Below, piece after piece: positions 8,084-17,312 of a stretch of 64,000 nucleotides of DNA (the stretch's first letter is position 1; each line of letters begins with the position of its first letter). The DNA comes from Microbacterium gubbeenense DSM 15944 (GTDB lineage Bacteria; Actinomycetota; Actinomycetes; Actinomycetales; Microbacteriaceae): positions 186,001-250,000 of the forward strand of contig NZ_AUGQ01000005.1 in NCBI RefSeq assembly GCF_000422745.1, written 5' to 3'. A program made the position numbers and the translations under genes. The notes under the pieces were generated by a model. The model saw nothing but the letters and a program-made list of their open reading frames with translations. It searched no databases and was not told the origin of the DNA.

Positions 8084-8137
8084 TGCATCAAGCGGCGCGC
8101 GCGTTCGAGCGCATGCGGGTTTGTGCTCATTGATGCA
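8084..8137. promoter_or_regulatory. Inverted repeat in the tct/citAB divergent region
   Basis: A perfect 8-bp inverted repeat, TGCATCAA (8084-8091) and TTGATGCA (8130-8137), lies in the 126-bp gap between tctC and the sensor kinase gene. Its position between divergent genes suggests sites for the CitB-type response regulator (inference); no promoter hexamers could be fixed with confidence. Confidence 0.45.
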
Positions 8138-8168
8138 CACGGATCAGATCCATAGGGAGGGACGGGCG

Positions 8169-9401
8169 ATGGCCTGGTGGCGACGAACGCGCAGCGCGCG
8201 AGTGACGCTCTTGCTCCTTCCGACGCTGATCGTTCTCCTCTGCGTCGGCGGTACCGCGGCGATCGCCGTCTCCGTGCAGCGCGACAGCATCCGCGACGCG
8301 ACCGCGGAGCGCGTCTCAGACGTCGCGTCGGGCCTCGCGGACCTCCAGCAGGTGCACGCGGCGCTCGTGGCCCCTGACGACTCCCCTGCCGCGGCCGCGC
8401 TGCAGCCGCTCGCGAGTCTCGTCGAGCGCGCGGCCGGTGTCGACTACGTCGTGGTCATGGACCTGGACGGAGTGCGCCTGACCCATCCGACCGCCGCCGA
8501 GCGCGGGCTGGTCGTGTCGACCGACAGCTCCGACGTGCTCGCGGGCGAACACGTTCTGGAGATGGACGACGGCACGATCGGACGCACGCTTCGTGCGAAG
8601 GCGCCGGTCATCGACTCGAACGGCGTCGTCATCGGTGCGATCTCGACCGGCATCCTCTCCTCGCGGATGTCGCAGGACTTCGAGGACGTCGTGCGTCAGC
8701 TGTTGCCGTGGACCGGCGGTGCACTCATCGCCGGTATGGTCGCGAGCACGGTGCTGACGACCTCGATCCGGCGCCGGCTGCGCCAGCACGACGAGGCGAC
8801 GCGCGATCTCGAGAGCACGGCGCGGATGTCGCGTGCGCTGCGCGAGCAATCGCACGAGTTCGACACGCGCCTCCATGTGATCCGTGGACTCGTCGCGCAT
8901 GGGGACAGCGCGGAGGCACTCGCATACATCGACCAGACGACCACCGTGCACGCCGCGCCTCAGGATTCGGAGTTCACGGGCCAGCCTCTGCTGCGCGCAA
9001 CGATCGAGGCGCTCGGCGCCGAGCTCAGCGCGCTCGATTCCCGGCTGGAATCGGATGTCGACGTCGCGAGCGACGTCGATGATCAGGTGCTGCTCGTCGT
9101 CGCGAACCTCTGCCGCAACGCGGGTGAGGCAGGCGCCGCACGCGTGCGTCTGACTCTGCGAGAGTCCGACGGTCGATTCGTGGGGGTCGTCGACGACGAT
9201 GGCCCGGGCATCGCACCCGAGACTGCGGCTCGGCTGTTCGCGCGGGGGTACACGACCAAGGCCGATCCTTCCGGCACCGGTCGGGGAATCGGCCTCGACA
9301 TGGTGCGACGCGCGGTCGCTGCCCGCGGCGGATCGGTCGAGGTCTCCTCCCCCGAGTCGGGCGGCACGCGCTTCGCGTTCGACATGAAGGTCGGCCGATG
9401 A
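8169..9401 (+). CDS. CitA/DcuS-type sensor histidine kinase
   Basis: A 410-residue sensor kinase. TM1 (about 12-35), an extracytoplasmic PAS-like sensor domain (36-178) and TM2 (182-200) are followed by a dimerisation region with S-H-E-F-D-T-R-L-H (phosphoacceptor His229), the signature of the DcuS/CitA/DpiB class, and an HATPase domain (N-box N-L-C-R-N-A, G-boxes D-D-G-P-G-I and G-x-G-R-G-I-G-L). ATG at 8169 follows AGGGAGG. It should sense a carboxylate outside the cell. It overlaps the response regulator by 4 bp and is divergent from tctCBA, its probable target. Confidence 0.92.
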   Translation: MAWWRRTRSARVTLLLLPTLIVLLCVGGTAAIAVSVQRDSIRDATAERVSDVASGLADLQQVHAALVAPDDSPAAAALQPLASLVERAAGVDYVVVMDLDGVRLTHPTAAERGLVVSTDSSDVLAGEHVLEMDDGTIGRTLRAKAPVIDSNGVVIGAISTGILSSRMSQDFEDVVRQLLPWTGGALIAGMVASTVLTTSIRRRLRQHDEATRDLESTARMSRALREQSHEFDTRLHVIRGLVAHGDSAEALAYIDQTTTVHAAPQDSEFTGQPLLRATIEALGAELSALDSRLESDVDVASDVDDQVLLVVANLCRNAGEAGAARVRLTLRESDGRFVGVVDDDGPGIAPETAARLFARGYTTKADPSGTGRGIGLDMVRRAVAARGGSVEVSSPESGGTRFAFDMKVGR

Positions 9402-10108
9402 CCCCCGCGCTCCGCGTGCTCATCGTTGACGACGATCCGCACGCACGCGCCCTGCACGCCCGTTTCGTCGCCGAGCTCGACGGCTTCACGGTCGCAGCGA
9501 ACGTCGGTACGGGGATCGCGGCGATCGCGGTCGGCAGTCGCGAGGACATCGATCTCATCCTGCTCGATCTGCGCCTGCCCGACGTGAGCGGAATCGAGGT
9601 GCTGCACCGGATCCGCACTCAGAGCACATCGCCGCCCGACGTGATCGTGATCAGCTCCTCCCGCGATCAGATCACGGTGCGCCAGGCTCTCGCGGGTCGC
9701 GTCGCGGGCTACCTCATCAAGCCTTTCTCGCAGGAAGTGTTCGCCCACCGACTCGCTGTCTACCGGGACGAGCGGATCGCGCCCGATCCGTCGGAGCGCG
9801 ATGAACAGCTCGCACAGAGCGAGGTGGATCGCCTGCTCGCTACGGGACGCGTGCGGGTATCGCCTCAGGCGGCGTATCCGAGCCCGCCGAAGGGCATCTC
9901 GGCTGTGACGCTCGAGCGCGTTCGGGCCTCGCTCGACCCCGTCGTTGCCGCCTCGGCGTCCGACATCGCCGAGCGCTGCGACATGTCGCGAGCGAGCGCG
10001 AGGCGCTATCTCGACCATCTCGTCGGAGAGGGCACTGTGGCGCGCTCGCACCGGTACGGCAAACGAGGCCGGCCCGAGGTGCTCTACCGCTTTGCGCCCG
10101 GTTCGTGA
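9398..10108 (+). CDS. CitB/DpiA-type response regulator
   Basis: A 236-residue regulator with a receiver domain (1-120; acidic pocket D11-D13, phosphorylatable Asp57 in L-L-D-L-R-L-P-D, and Lys in the Y-L-I-K-P-F motif). The C-terminal helix-turn-helix (about 175-225) contains S-A-S-D-I-A-E-R-C-D-M-S-R-A-S-A, as in CitB/DpiA/DcuR proteins. It is coupled to the kinase gene by ATGA overlap. It presumably activates tctCBA when the substrate is present, binding in the 8.04-8.17 kb gap (inference). Confidence 0.92.
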   Translation: MTPALRVLIVDDDPHARALHARFVAELDGFTVAANVGTGIAAIAVGSREDIDLILLDLRLPDVSGIEVLHRIRTQSTSPPDVIVISSSRDQITVRQALAGRVAGYLIKPFSQEVFAHRLAVYRDERIAPDPSERDEQLAQSEVDRLLATGRVRVSPQAAYPSPPKGISAVTLERVRASLDPVVAASASDIAERCDMSRASARRYLDHLVGEGTVARSHRYGKRGRPEVLYRFAPGS

Positions 10109-10112
10109 AACG

Positions 10113-10149
10113 CGAAGAACCCCCGGTGCGATGCGCCGGGGGTTCTTCG
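10113..10149. terminator. Bidirectional terminator between citB-like gene and rplA
   Basis: A 14-bp perfect stem (CGAAGAACCCCCGG and its complement) around a 9-nt loop. It lies between two convergent genes and ends in U-rich sequence on both strands. Confidence 0.92.
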
Positions 10150-10160
10150 TATGACGGGTA

Positions 10161-10853
10161 TCAGACCGCGAGGCCGCTCACGTCGAGCGGGATGCCCGGG
10201 CCGAACGTGGTCGACACGACACCCTTCTGGATGTAGCGTCCCTTCGCGCTCGACGGCTTGAGGCGCACGACCTCGTCGAGAGCTGCGGCGATGTTCGCGT
10301 CGAGCTTCTCGGCGTCGAACGATGCCTTGCCGACGATGAAGTGGAGGTTCGCGTGCTTGTCGACGCGGAACTCGATCTTGCCGCCCTTGATCTCCTCGAC
10401 CGCCTTCGCCGGGTTCGGCGTCACGGTTCCGGTCTTCGGGTTCGGCATGAGGCCACGGGGACCGAGCACCTTACCGAGGCGACCGACCTGGCCCATGAGC
10501 TCCGGAACGGCAACAGCCGAGTCGAAGTCGGTCCAGCCGTCAGCGACGCGCTGGATGAGCTCGGCGCCGCCGACCTCGTCGGCACCGGCGGCGATGGCGG
10601 CCTCAGCCGCGTCGCCGGTCGCGAACACGATGACCTTGGCGGTCTTACCGGTGCCGTGCGGCAGCATGACGGTGCCGCGCACCATCTGGTCAGCCTTGCG
10701 CGGGTCGACCGCGAGCTTCAGCGCGACCTCGACGGTCGAGTTGAACTTCTTCGAGCCGAGCTCCTTCGCGAGAGTGACGGCCTCGGTGGGCGTGTAGAAC
10801 TTGCCCTCTTCCACCTTTGCGGCGGCAGCGTTGTAAACCTTGGACTTAGCCAT
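10161..10853 (-). CDS. rplA: 50S ribosomal protein L1
   Basis: A 230-residue protein of standard L1 length. L1 forms the mobile stalk that binds 23S rRNA and guides tRNA out of the E site; in many bacteria it also represses its own rplKA message. The signature G-x-x-x-L-M-P-N-P-K (here around residues 130-141: [11 protein letters not shown]) and the N-terminal A-x-x-L-A-K-E-L region are present. It follows rplK by 14 bp and is the last gene of that operon. Confidence 0.98.
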   Translation of the reverse strand: MAKSKVYNAAAAKVEEGKFYTPTEAVTLAKELGSKKFNSTVEVALKLAVDPRKADQMVRGTVMLPHGTGKTAKVIVFATGDAAEAAIAAGADEVGGAELIQRVADGWTDFDSAVAVPELMGQVGRLGKVLGPRGLMPNPKTGTVTPNPAKAVEEIKGGKIEFRVDKHANLHFIVGKASFDAEKLDANIAAALDEVVRLKPSSAKGRYIQKGVVSTTFGPGIPLDVSGLAV

Positions 10854-10867
10854 TATCTTCGATCCCC

Positions 10868-11299
10868 TCAGCCCTCAACCGTGATGCCCATGGAACGGGC
10901 AGTGCCGGCGATGATCTTCGACGCAGCCTCGAGGTCGTTCGCGTTCAGGTCGGCCTTCTTGGTCGTGGCGATCTCCTCGACCTGGGCCTTCGTGAGCTTG
11001 CCGACCTTGACGGTGTGGGGCGTGCCCGAACCGCTCTTGACGCCCGCTGCCTTCTTGATGAGCTCAGCGGCCGGCGGGGTCTTCAGGATGAACGTGAAGC
11101 TGCGGTCCTCGTAGACGGTGATCTCCACGGGGATGACGTTGCCGCGCTGCTGCTCGGTCGCCGCGTTGTACGCCTTGCAGAACTCCATGATGTTCACGCC
11201 GTGCTGACCGAGCGCGGGGCCGATCGGCGGGGCGGGGTTGGCCTGGCCGGCCTGGATCTGGAGCTTGATCAGCCCCGAGACCTTCTTCTTCGGTGCCAT
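10868..11299 (-). CDS. rplK: 50S ribosomal protein L11
   Basis: A 143-residue protein of standard length that binds the GTPase-associated centre of 23S rRNA and is the site of thiopeptide action and stringent-response sensing. The N-terminal [20 protein letters not shown] pattern and the C-terminal [12 protein letters not shown] signature are present. ATG at 11299 was preferred to an upstream in-frame start because AAAGGAAA lies 5 nt before it. The leader carries two hairpins (11319-11362). Confidence 0.98.
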
Positions 11300-11318
11300 T
11301 GGGTTTCCTTTCGTCGAA

Positions 11319-11362
11319 CACACGCCGAGTGCGTGTGCTCTCCCACACCCGAAGAGGTGTGG
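11319..11362 (-). promoter_or_regulatory. Two leader hairpins upstream of rplK (candidate L1 autoregulatory site)
   Basis: Within the 5' region of rplK are two stem-loops, CACACG-N7-CGTGTG (11319-11337) and CCACACC-N6-GGTGTGG (11343-11362). L1 is known to bind structured rplK leaders in other bacteria. Whether either hairpin mimics the 23S L1 site was not modelled. A weak promoter (TTGAGT 11390-11395, CATAGA 11365-11370, 19-bp spacer) may lie just upstream. Confidence 0.4.
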
Positions 11363-11416
11363 TGTCTATGGGCGCGTCGAAACGCGCAAACTCAAGAAGT
11401 ATACGCCAAGCGGCGC

Positions 11417-11443
11417 TGAACAGACCCCGAGGGGGTCAGTTCA
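11417..11443 (-). terminator. Hairpin at the end of nusG
   Basis: TGAAC-A-GACCCC and GGGGTC-A-GTTCA pair across a 3-nt loop with a single A/A mismatch, overlapping the nusG stop codon. No U-tract follows, so it may be a terminator or a processing/attenuation site between nusG and rplK. Confidence 0.45.
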
Positions 11444-12401
11444 TCTTGGAGACCTGGTCGAACGACAGCTCGACAGGCGTCTCGCGCTCGAACAGGGAGA
11501 CGAGCACCGTGAGCTTGCCGCTCGCCGGGTTGATCTCGCTGATCGTGCCGGGAAGACCCGCGAACGAACCGTCCTTGATCGTGATCGTCTCGTTGACCTC
11601 GAAGTCGATCTCGGCGGCGATCGTGCGGCTCTGGTTGATGACCTTCGCCTTCTGGTCGCCCGCGGCAGCCTTCTCGGCCTCGCGCAGCTCGGCCAGCGGC
11701 TTGAGCATGTTGAACGCCTCTTCGAAGCGCAGCGGCGCGGGGTTGTGGGCGTTGCCCACGAATCCGGTGACGCCCGGCGTGTGGCGAACGACCGACCATG
11801 TGTCTTCGTTCAGCTCCATGCGCACGAGCACGTAGCCCGGCACGCGCACGCGCGTGACCATCTTGCGCTGGCCGTTCTTGATCTCGACGACATCTTCCAT
11901 CGGAACTTCGATCTGGTAGATGTCTTCCTCGACCTCGAGCGTCGACTTGCGCTGCTCGATGTTGGCCTTGACCTTGCGCTCGAAGCCGGCGTACGAGTGG
12001 ATGACGTACCACTTGCCCTCGAGCGTGCGCAACTCGGCGCGGAACTCGGCGTAGGGGTCTTCGTCCTCTTCGGCCGCGTCCGGTTCAGCCGCAGCGTCGT
12101 CTGCCGTGGCCTCGCCGTTCTCGGCGGCGTCGTCGTTCAGGACCTCGGCGGCCGCCTCTGCCTCAGCGGTCTCGTCGATGTTGAGTGCGTCGTTCACGAT
12201 CGCGTCTGCCTCCGGGTCTGCGATAGAAATTTCTTCGCCGTCTGCGAGGCCTTCGCCGTCGACGTGCATCGCCCGGTTCTCGGCGGCGTCGCTGGCGTGT
12301 TCGTTACCTTCGAGGACGTTGCCGGTCTGGGCCTCGTCCTCTTCGCTCGATTGCTCGGCCGCGGGGGCCCAATCGGCGTCGTCGAGATGTTTCTCGGACA
12401 C
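11436..12401 (-). CDS. nusG: Transcription termination/antitermination factor NusG
   Basis: NusG joins RNA polymerase to Rho or to the ribosome. At 321 residues it is much longer than the 181-residue E. coli protein. The first roughly 125 residues are an acidic, Ala/Glu/Asp-rich low-complexity extension. The NGN domain begins near residue 130 ([15 protein letters not shown]), and the KOW domain ends the protein ([14 protein letters not shown]). It starts at GTG 12401 with AAGAGG upstream. It is 18 bp after secE. Long acidic leaders are common in actinobacterial NusG. Confidence 0.97.
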   Translation of the reverse strand: MSEKHLDDADWAPAAEQSSEEDEAQTGNVLEGNEHASDAAENRAMHVDGEGLADGEEISIADPEADAIVNDALNIDETAEAEAAAEVLNDDAAENGEATADDAAAEPDAAEEDEDPYAEFRAELRTLEGKWYVIHSYAGFERKVKANIEQRKSTLEVEEDIYQIEVPMEDVVEIKNGQRKMVTRVRVPGYVLVRMELNEDTWSVVRHTPGVTGFVGNAHNPAPLRFEEAFNMLKPLAELREAEKAAAGDQKAKVINQSRTIAAEIDFEVNETITIKDGSFAGLPGTISEINPASGKLTVLVSLFERETPVELSFDQVSKMN

Positions 12402-12419
12402 GGTTCTGCCTCTTTCGTC

Positions 12420-12683
12420 TTAGTTCGGGACGCCGAAGACGACGTCCACCACCATCTGGAAGACCGTATCGAGCCCGAGGATGAGCGCGATCATCACCAC
12501 AACGAACCCGAGCACGACACTCGTAAACTTGACGAGCTCCTTGCGGGTCGGAGTGACGACCTTGCGGAGCTCTCCGATGACCTCACGGAAGAAGATCACG
12601 ATCCGCGCAAAGAAGTTCGGCTTCTTGGCGGCGCTCGCGCCCCCCGCAGCGGCGGCCATGCCGCCCGCTCCACCCTCGGTCAT
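12420..12683 (-). CDS. secE: Preprotein translocase subunit SecE
   Basis: An 87-residue single-spanning SecE of the short form. After a Gly/Ala-rich head come the amphipathic helix (F-F-R-E-V-I-G-E-L-R-K-V-V-T-P-T-R-K-E) and one TM helix (about 55-80). SecE clamps SecY in the translocation channel. The order tRNA-Trp, secE, nusG, rplK, rplA is the conserved bacterial arrangement, here without rplJ/rplL directly behind. Confidence 0.96.
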   Translation of the reverse strand: MTEGGAGGMAAAAGGASAAKKPNFFARIVIFFREVIGELRKVVTPTRKELVKFTSVVLGFVVVMIALILGLDTVFQMVVDVVFGVPN

Positions 12684-12719
12684 TCGTCACCTTTCGTGAG
12701 TCAGCGTATTGCTGACGCG

Positions 12720-12792
<73 letters not shown>

Positions 12793-12886
12793 AGAGCCTG
12801 CCGGCCCGTGGTATTCACACCGCGTCCGCCTCCGTTGCACGGCGAAGGATGCAGTGAATAACTGCTCTAGAAAGCATACGGCATGC

Positions 12887-12918
12887 CGGGAGGGGGCGCG
12901 AACTCGCGCCCCCTCCCG
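12887..12918 (-). terminator. Terminator after the aldehyde dehydrogenase gene
   Basis: A perfect 14-bp GC-rich stem with a 4-nt loop (AACT), 12 bp past the stop. It lacks a long U-tract, as is common in high-GC actinobacteria. Confidence 0.85.
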
Positions 12919-12930
12919 CGCGTGCCACGT

Positions 12931-14394
12931 CTACGCGGTCGGCAGCAGCGTGTATTTCGTCGCGAGGTACTCGTGGATCCCCTCGAGCCCGCCCTCGCGG
13001 CCCATGCCCGACTGCTTCACGCCGCCGAACGGCGCCGCGGCGTTCGAGACGACGCCCGCGTTGAGCCCCATCATGCCCGTGTCGAGGCGCTCGATCATGC
13101 GGTGCCCTCGGGCCAGATCCTCGGTGAACACATAGGAGACGAGGCCGTACTCGGTGTCGTTCGCGATCTCGATCGCTTCCTCCTCGGTGCGGAACGTGAT
13201 CACGGCGAACACCGGGCCGAAGATCTCCTCGTCCATGATCGCCGCGTCGCGGCTGAGGCCCGAGACCACGGTGGGCTCGAAGAAACTGCCGGGTCCGTCG
13301 ATCCGCTTGCCGCCGTGCACGAGGGTGGCGCCCTTTGCGACCGCGTCCTCGACGAGATCCGAGGCCTTGTCGACGGCGTCGGAATCGATGAGCGGGCCGA
13401 TCTGCACGCCGTCCTCGGTGCCGCGCCCGATCTGCATCGCCGCCACGCGCTCGGCGACCCTCTTCGTGAACTCGTCGGCGATGTCCTCGTGCACGATGAT
13501 GCGGTTCGCCGCCGTGCAGGCCTGGCCGATGTTGCGGAACTTCGCCGCAAGGGCGCCCTCGACGGCTTTGTCGAGGTCGGCGTCTTCGAACACGACGAAC
13601 GGGGCGTTGCCGCCGAGCTCCATCGAGACGCGCAGCACGTTCTCGGCGGCCTGCGCGATGAGGCGCTTGCCCACCGGGGTGGATCCGGTGAACGACAGCT
13701 TGCGCAGGCGGTCGTCGCCGATGATCGGCGCGGACACGCGGCTCGAGCTCGACGAGGTGACGACGTTGACGACGCCCTTCGGCACGCCCGCCTCCTCGAG
13801 GATCTGCACGAACAGCATCGTCGTCAGCGGCGTCAGCTGCGGGGGCTTGATCACGGTGGTGCAGCCCGCGGCGAGCGCCGGGGCGATCTTGCGCGTCGCC
13901 ATCGCGAACGGGAAGTTCCACGGAGTGATGAAGAAGCACGGGCCGACGGGGCGCTGGGAGACGATCATCTGCCCCGTGCCCTCGGGGGTCGACCCGTACC
14001 GGCCCGAGATGCGCACGGCCTCTTCGCTGAACCAGCGCAGGAACTCGCCGCCGTATCCGACCTCGCCGAGCGACTCCGACACAGGCTTCCCCATCTCGAG
14101 CGTCATGACGAGCGCGAGGTCGTGCTTCCGCTCCTGCACGAGTTCCCATGCGCGGCGCAGGATCTCGCTGCGCCGGCGCGGGGCGGTCGCCGCCCACTCG
14201 GCCTGCGCATCGACGGCGGCGTCCAGAGCGCGCGTGGCGTCGTCGGCCGTCGCATCGGCGACCTGGGCGATCACCTCGTTCGTCGCGGGGTCGCGCACGT
14301 CGAGGGTCGCGCCGCCTGTGGCATCCACCCACTCGCCGGCGATGAACAGCTTGCCGGAGATCGTGCTCAGCAGCGCGCGTTCGACATCATTCAT
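12931..14394 (-). CDS. gabD: NAD(P)-dependent aldehyde dehydrogenase, probably succinate-semialdehyde dehydrogenase
   Basis: A 487-residue enzyme of the aldehyde dehydrogenase superfamily, typical of the GabD/SSADH branch. Visible are the NAD-binding F-T-G-S-T-P-V-G-K, the general base in M-E-L-G-G-N-A-P, and the nucleophile in G-Q-A-C-T-A-A-N-R. The A-C-T-A spacing and the P-W-N-F-P motif fit SSADH, which converts succinate semialdehyde to succinate in GABA degradation. It is divergent from a PucR-type regulator, a family that includes GABA-responsive regulators in actinobacteria. No GABA transaminase is adjacent, so the substrate stays an inference. Confidence 0.82.
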   Translation of the reverse strand: MNDVERALLSTISGKLFIAGEWVDATGGATLDVRDPATNEVIAQVADATADDATRALDAAVDAQAEWAATAPRRRSEILRRAWELVQERKHDLALVMTLEMGKPVSESLGEVGYGGEFLRWFSEEAVRISGRYGSTPEGTGQMIVSQRPVGPCFFITPWNFPFAMATRKIAPALAAGCTTVIKPPQLTPLTTMLFVQILEEAGVPKGVVNVVTSSSSSRVSAPIIGDDRLRKLSFTGSTPVGKRLIAQAAENVLRVSMELGGNAPFVVFEDADLDKAVEGALAAKFRNIGQACTAANRIIVHEDIADEFTKRVAERVAAMQIGRGTEDGVQIGPLIDSDAVDKASDLVEDAVAKGATLVHGGKRIDGPGSFFEPTVVSGLSRDAAIMDEEIFGPVFAVITFRTEEEAIEIANDTEYGLVSYVFTEDLARGHRMIERLDTGMMGLNAGVVSNAAAPFGGVKQSGMGREGGLEGIHEYLATKYTLLPTA

Positions 14395-14466
14395 GGAGTC
14401 GTTCCCTTCGTCGGGGCGGTCGCCGGTCGACAGCGACGGCGAGAATGGATCACGCGGACGTGCTCA

Positions 14467-14538
14467 CGTATCGAGAATACGAACGGTTCGGCCGCGCGGT
14501 ATCGTTCATGACGTCTAATCTTCGCCGTTGAATTAGAC
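14467..14538. promoter_or_regulatory. Inverted repeats in the gabD/PucR-regulator intergenic region
   Basis: Two symmetric elements lie in the 158-bp divergent gap: CGTAT-N5-ATACG (14467-14481) and a larger GTCTAAT-N12-ATTAGAC (14513-14538). The second sits directly before the regulator's ribosome site, so a protein bound there would block its own expression. Assignment to the PucR protein is inference. Confidence 0.5.
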
Positions 14539-14552
14539 ACCTTGGAGGAACG

Positions 14553-16016
14553 ATGCCCGAACCCACGCTCGGTGCGCTGCTCGAGCGGCGCGATCTGCAC
14601 CTCCGCCTCGTCACCACCGTCCCCCGCGCTCGCCTCGATGCCGAGCTCAGGTGGGTGCACAGTTCGGACCTGCCGGATCCGTCTCCGTTCCTCGACGACC
14701 ACGTCGCTCTGCTCACCACTGGATCGCAGTTCGACCGCACGAGCGCTGACGAGTACGTCGACCGCCTTGTCTCCCGCGGCGTGCAGGCACTCGGATTCGG
14801 AATCGGGGTCGTCACCGCGAGGATCCCTGCCGACCTCGCCATTGCCTGCGAACGCGCCGGGCTGCCGCTGTTCGAGGTGCCGTATCGCACGCCGTTCCTC
14901 GCGGTCTCGCGCGCCTGTGCCGACGCCGCGGCGGCTCACGCGTTCGCCCGGCGCAGCTGGGCGCTCTCGGCGCAGCGATCGGTCTCGCTTGCGGCGCTGC
15001 GCGACGATCCGCTGCCCGCGGCGATCGGCGAGCTCGCTCGCCAGCTCGGCGCGTGGGTCGGGCTGTTCGACGCCGGCGGCGATGTCGCGGTCGCGCGCCC
15101 CGACGACCTCCCCGCCGCGGCGAGCGCCCAGCTCGCTCATGCCGTCAGCGGCATGCTCGACGCCGGCGTGCCCTCGGCCGACACTCTCTCCGCGGGCGGA
15201 TCCGATTTCCAGGTGCAGACGCTCGGCCGCGGAGGTGCGCTGCGCGGTGCGCTGGCGATCCGCGGAACCGACGTCGACCAGGAGGCGCGCGCGGTCATCA
15301 CCACTGTCGTGGCGATGGCGGGGTTCGCACTCGAACGCGCCTCCGACCTCGCCTCCGGGCACGCGGCGCTGCGCGCCGGAGTGCTGCGCGCGCTCACGGG
15401 TGGCGACGTTGAACTCGCCCGCTCCATAGCCGTTGCGGCATGGGGCTCCTTGCCTGCCGAGCCCGTGCGTGCAGGGGTGGTCTCGGGACGTGAGGTTGAT
15501 CTTGTCGACTATCTCGAGGCGCGCGCCAGCCACGCGCCGGGCTCGATCTTCTTCGCGCCGGACGGCGACCGCACGGTGATCCTGCTGGGTCCGGGCGAGG
15601 ATGCGCCGGAGCCCGTCTGGACGCGGTTCGGTGCGCCGGTCGGCCTCTCGCGTCCGACCACCTACGCGCGCCTCGGCGCCGCGATCGACGAGGCGCGCGC
15701 GGCCGTGCCGTCAGCGGGCGTCGCGACGTACTCCCCCGGATCTGCAGACCTGTTCCGGTCGGCGGGCCCCGACCAGCTCGCCGCCGCCCGCGCGCTGCTC
15801 GAACCCCTGCGGCTCGCCGGCGGATCCCTCGACGAGCACCTGCGCGCCTGGCTCGATCACGATGCGTCGAACGACCGCACGGCGGAGGCGCTCGGCATTC
15901 ACCGCCATACGGTGCGCGCGCACATCTTGCGGGCGGGGGAACTGCTCGACCTCGACCTGTCGTCGTTCGCAGGACGGGCGAGCGCCTGGACCGCACTGCG
16001 CGTGTGCAGCGAGTGA
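14553..16016 (+). CDS. PucR-family transcriptional regulator
   Basis: A 487-residue regulator. The N-terminal PucR ligand-sensing domain occupies about 1-125, a GAF-like middle follows, and the C-terminal HTH_30 (about 425-480) reads [17 protein letters not shown], as in CdaR/PucR proteins. It starts at ATG 14553 after GGAGGAA. Family members activate purine, GABA or other nitrogen-source catabolism. Its divergence from a SSADH-like gene makes GABA or a related compound a reasonable inducer, unproven. Two inverted repeats precede it. Confidence 0.85.
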   Translation: MPEPTLGALLERRDLHLRLVTTVPRARLDAELRWVHSSDLPDPSPFLDDHVALLTTGSQFDRTSADEYVDRLVSRGVQALGFGIGVVTARIPADLAIACERAGLPLFEVPYRTPFLAVSRACADAAAAHAFARRSWALSAQRSVSLAALRDDPLPAAIGELARQLGAWVGLFDAGGDVAVARPDDLPAAASAQLAHAVSGMLDAGVPSADTLSAGGSDFQVQTLGRGGALRGALAIRGTDVDQEARAVITTVVAMAGFALERASDLASGHAALRAGVLRALTGGDVELARSIAVAAWGSLPAEPVRAGVVSGREVDLVDYLEARASHAPGSIFFAPDGDRTVILLGPGEDAPEPVWTRFGAPVGLSRPTTYARLGAAIDEARAAVPSAGVATYSPGSADLFRSAGPDQLAAARALLEPLRLAGGSLDEHLRAWLDHDASNDRTAEALGIHRHTVRAHILRAGELLDLDLSSFAGRASAWTALRVCSE

Positions 16017-16108
16017 CGAGCGGGGTGTCGCCTCTCGACAGCGGGGCCGCGTACCCCTTGTGGGCGGCGACACGCGACGAATCGCCCCGCGATCGTTACG
16101 CTGAGACG

Positions 16109-17308
16109 GTGACTGAACGCGCATCGCTGTCCCAGAAGATCTCCGCCATCGCCGAGTCGGCGACCCTCAAGGTCGACGCCAAGGCGAAGGCCCTGAAGGC
16201 CGAGGGCCGCCCCGTCATCTCCTACGCGGCCGGCGAGCCCGATTTCGCGACCCCCGCGCACGTGGTCGACGCCGCGCGCGCCGCGCTCGACGATCCCGCG
16301 AACTTCCGCTACTCCCCCGCCGCGGGCCTGCCGGCCCTGAAGAAGGCGATCGTCGACAAGACCCTGCGCGATTCGGGCCTTGCGGTCGAGCCGAACCAGG
16401 TCGTCGTCACCAACGGCGGCAAGCAGGCCGTGTACCAGGCGTTCCAGGTCATCCTGAACCCGGGCGACGAGGTGCTGCTGCCCTCGCCGTACTGGACGAC
16501 GTACCCTGAGGCGATCCAGCTCGCCGACGGCGCCCCCGTCGCGGTGTTCGCCGGCGCCGACCAGGACTACAAGGTCACGGTCGACCAGCTCGAGGCCGCG
16601 CGCACCGAGAAGACCAAGGCGCTCGTGTTCGTCTCGCCGTCGAACCCCACCGGATCCGTGTACACGCCCGAGGAGACCGAGCGGATCGCGCGCTGGGCGC
16701 TCGAGCACGGCGTGTGGATCCTTACGGACGAGATCTACCAGAACCTCACGTACGACGGCATGCGCGCCGTATCGATCGTCGAGGCGGTTCCCGAGGTCGC
16801 CGGCCAGACGATCCTGCTCAACGGCGTCGCGAAGACGTACGCCATGACGGGGTGGCGCGTCGGCTGGATGGTCGGCCCCGCGCCCGCGATGAAGGCCGCC
16901 GCGAACCTGCAGTCGCACCTCACGAGCAACGTCAACAACATCGCGCAGCACGCCGCGATCGCCGCGCTCACCGGCCCGCAGGATGCCGCCGAGGAGTTCC
17001 GCGAGGCCTTCGACCGCCGCCGCACGCTCATGGTCGACGAGCTGTCGAAGATCGACGGCGTGAACGTGCCGGTGCCGAAGGGCGCGTTCTACGTGTACCC
17101 CGACGTGCGCGGGCTGCTCGGCCGCGAGTGGAAGGGCCGCCGGATCGAGACGACGCTCGAGCTCGCCGACCTCATCCTCGACGAGGTCGAGGTCGCGGTC
17201 GTGCCGGGCGAGGCCTTCGGCCCGAGCGGCTACCTGCGCCTCAGCTACGCCCTCGGCGACGACCAGCTGCTCGAGGGGATCCGCCGGCTGCAGGCGCTGT
17301 TCGCGTAG
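16109..17308 (+). CDS. Class I aminotransferase (aspartate aminotransferase type)
   Basis: A 399-residue PLP enzyme of fold type I, class Ib aspartate/prephenate aminotransferase group. It shows Y-A-A-G-E-P-D-F near residue 40, S-P-S-N-P-T-G-S (substrate Asn/PLP pocket), D-E-I-Y, and the PLP lysine in [16 protein letters not shown]. It should interconvert aspartate and oxaloacetate with glutamate. GTG at 16109 was chosen; the frame extends upstream into the PucR gene. TTACGCT about 8 nt before the GTG could be a -10 for a leaderless message. It converges with murB, 4 bp away. Confidence 0.9.
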   Translation: MTERASLSQKISAIAESATLKVDAKAKALKAEGRPVISYAAGEPDFATPAHVVDAARAALDDPANFRYSPAAGLPALKKAIVDKTLRDSGLAVEPNQVVVTNGGKQAVYQAFQVILNPGDEVLLPSPYWTTYPEAIQLADGAPVAVFAGADQDYKVTVDQLEAARTEKTKALVFVSPSNPTGSVYTPEETERIARWALEHGVWILTDEIYQNLTYDGMRAVSIVEAVPEVAGQTILLNGVAKTYAMTGWRVGWMVGPAPAMKAAANLQSHLTSNVNNIAQHAAIAALTGPQDAAEEFREAFDRRRTLMVDELSKIDGVNVPVPKGAFYVYPDVRGLLGREWKGRRIETTLELADLILDEVEVAVVPGEAFGPSGYLRLSYALGDDQLLEGIRRLQALFA

Positions 17309-17312
17309 GGCC

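Noticed and set aside
12883..14511. Plus-strand open frame opposite the aldehyde dehydrogenase
   Set aside because: High-GC shadow; the minus strand encodes an intact 487-residue enzyme with all catalytic motifs.
16044..16069. TTGTGG as the -35 of the aminotransferase gene
   Set aside because: The distance to the TTACGCT -10-like element is about 30 bp, too great for a standard promoter.
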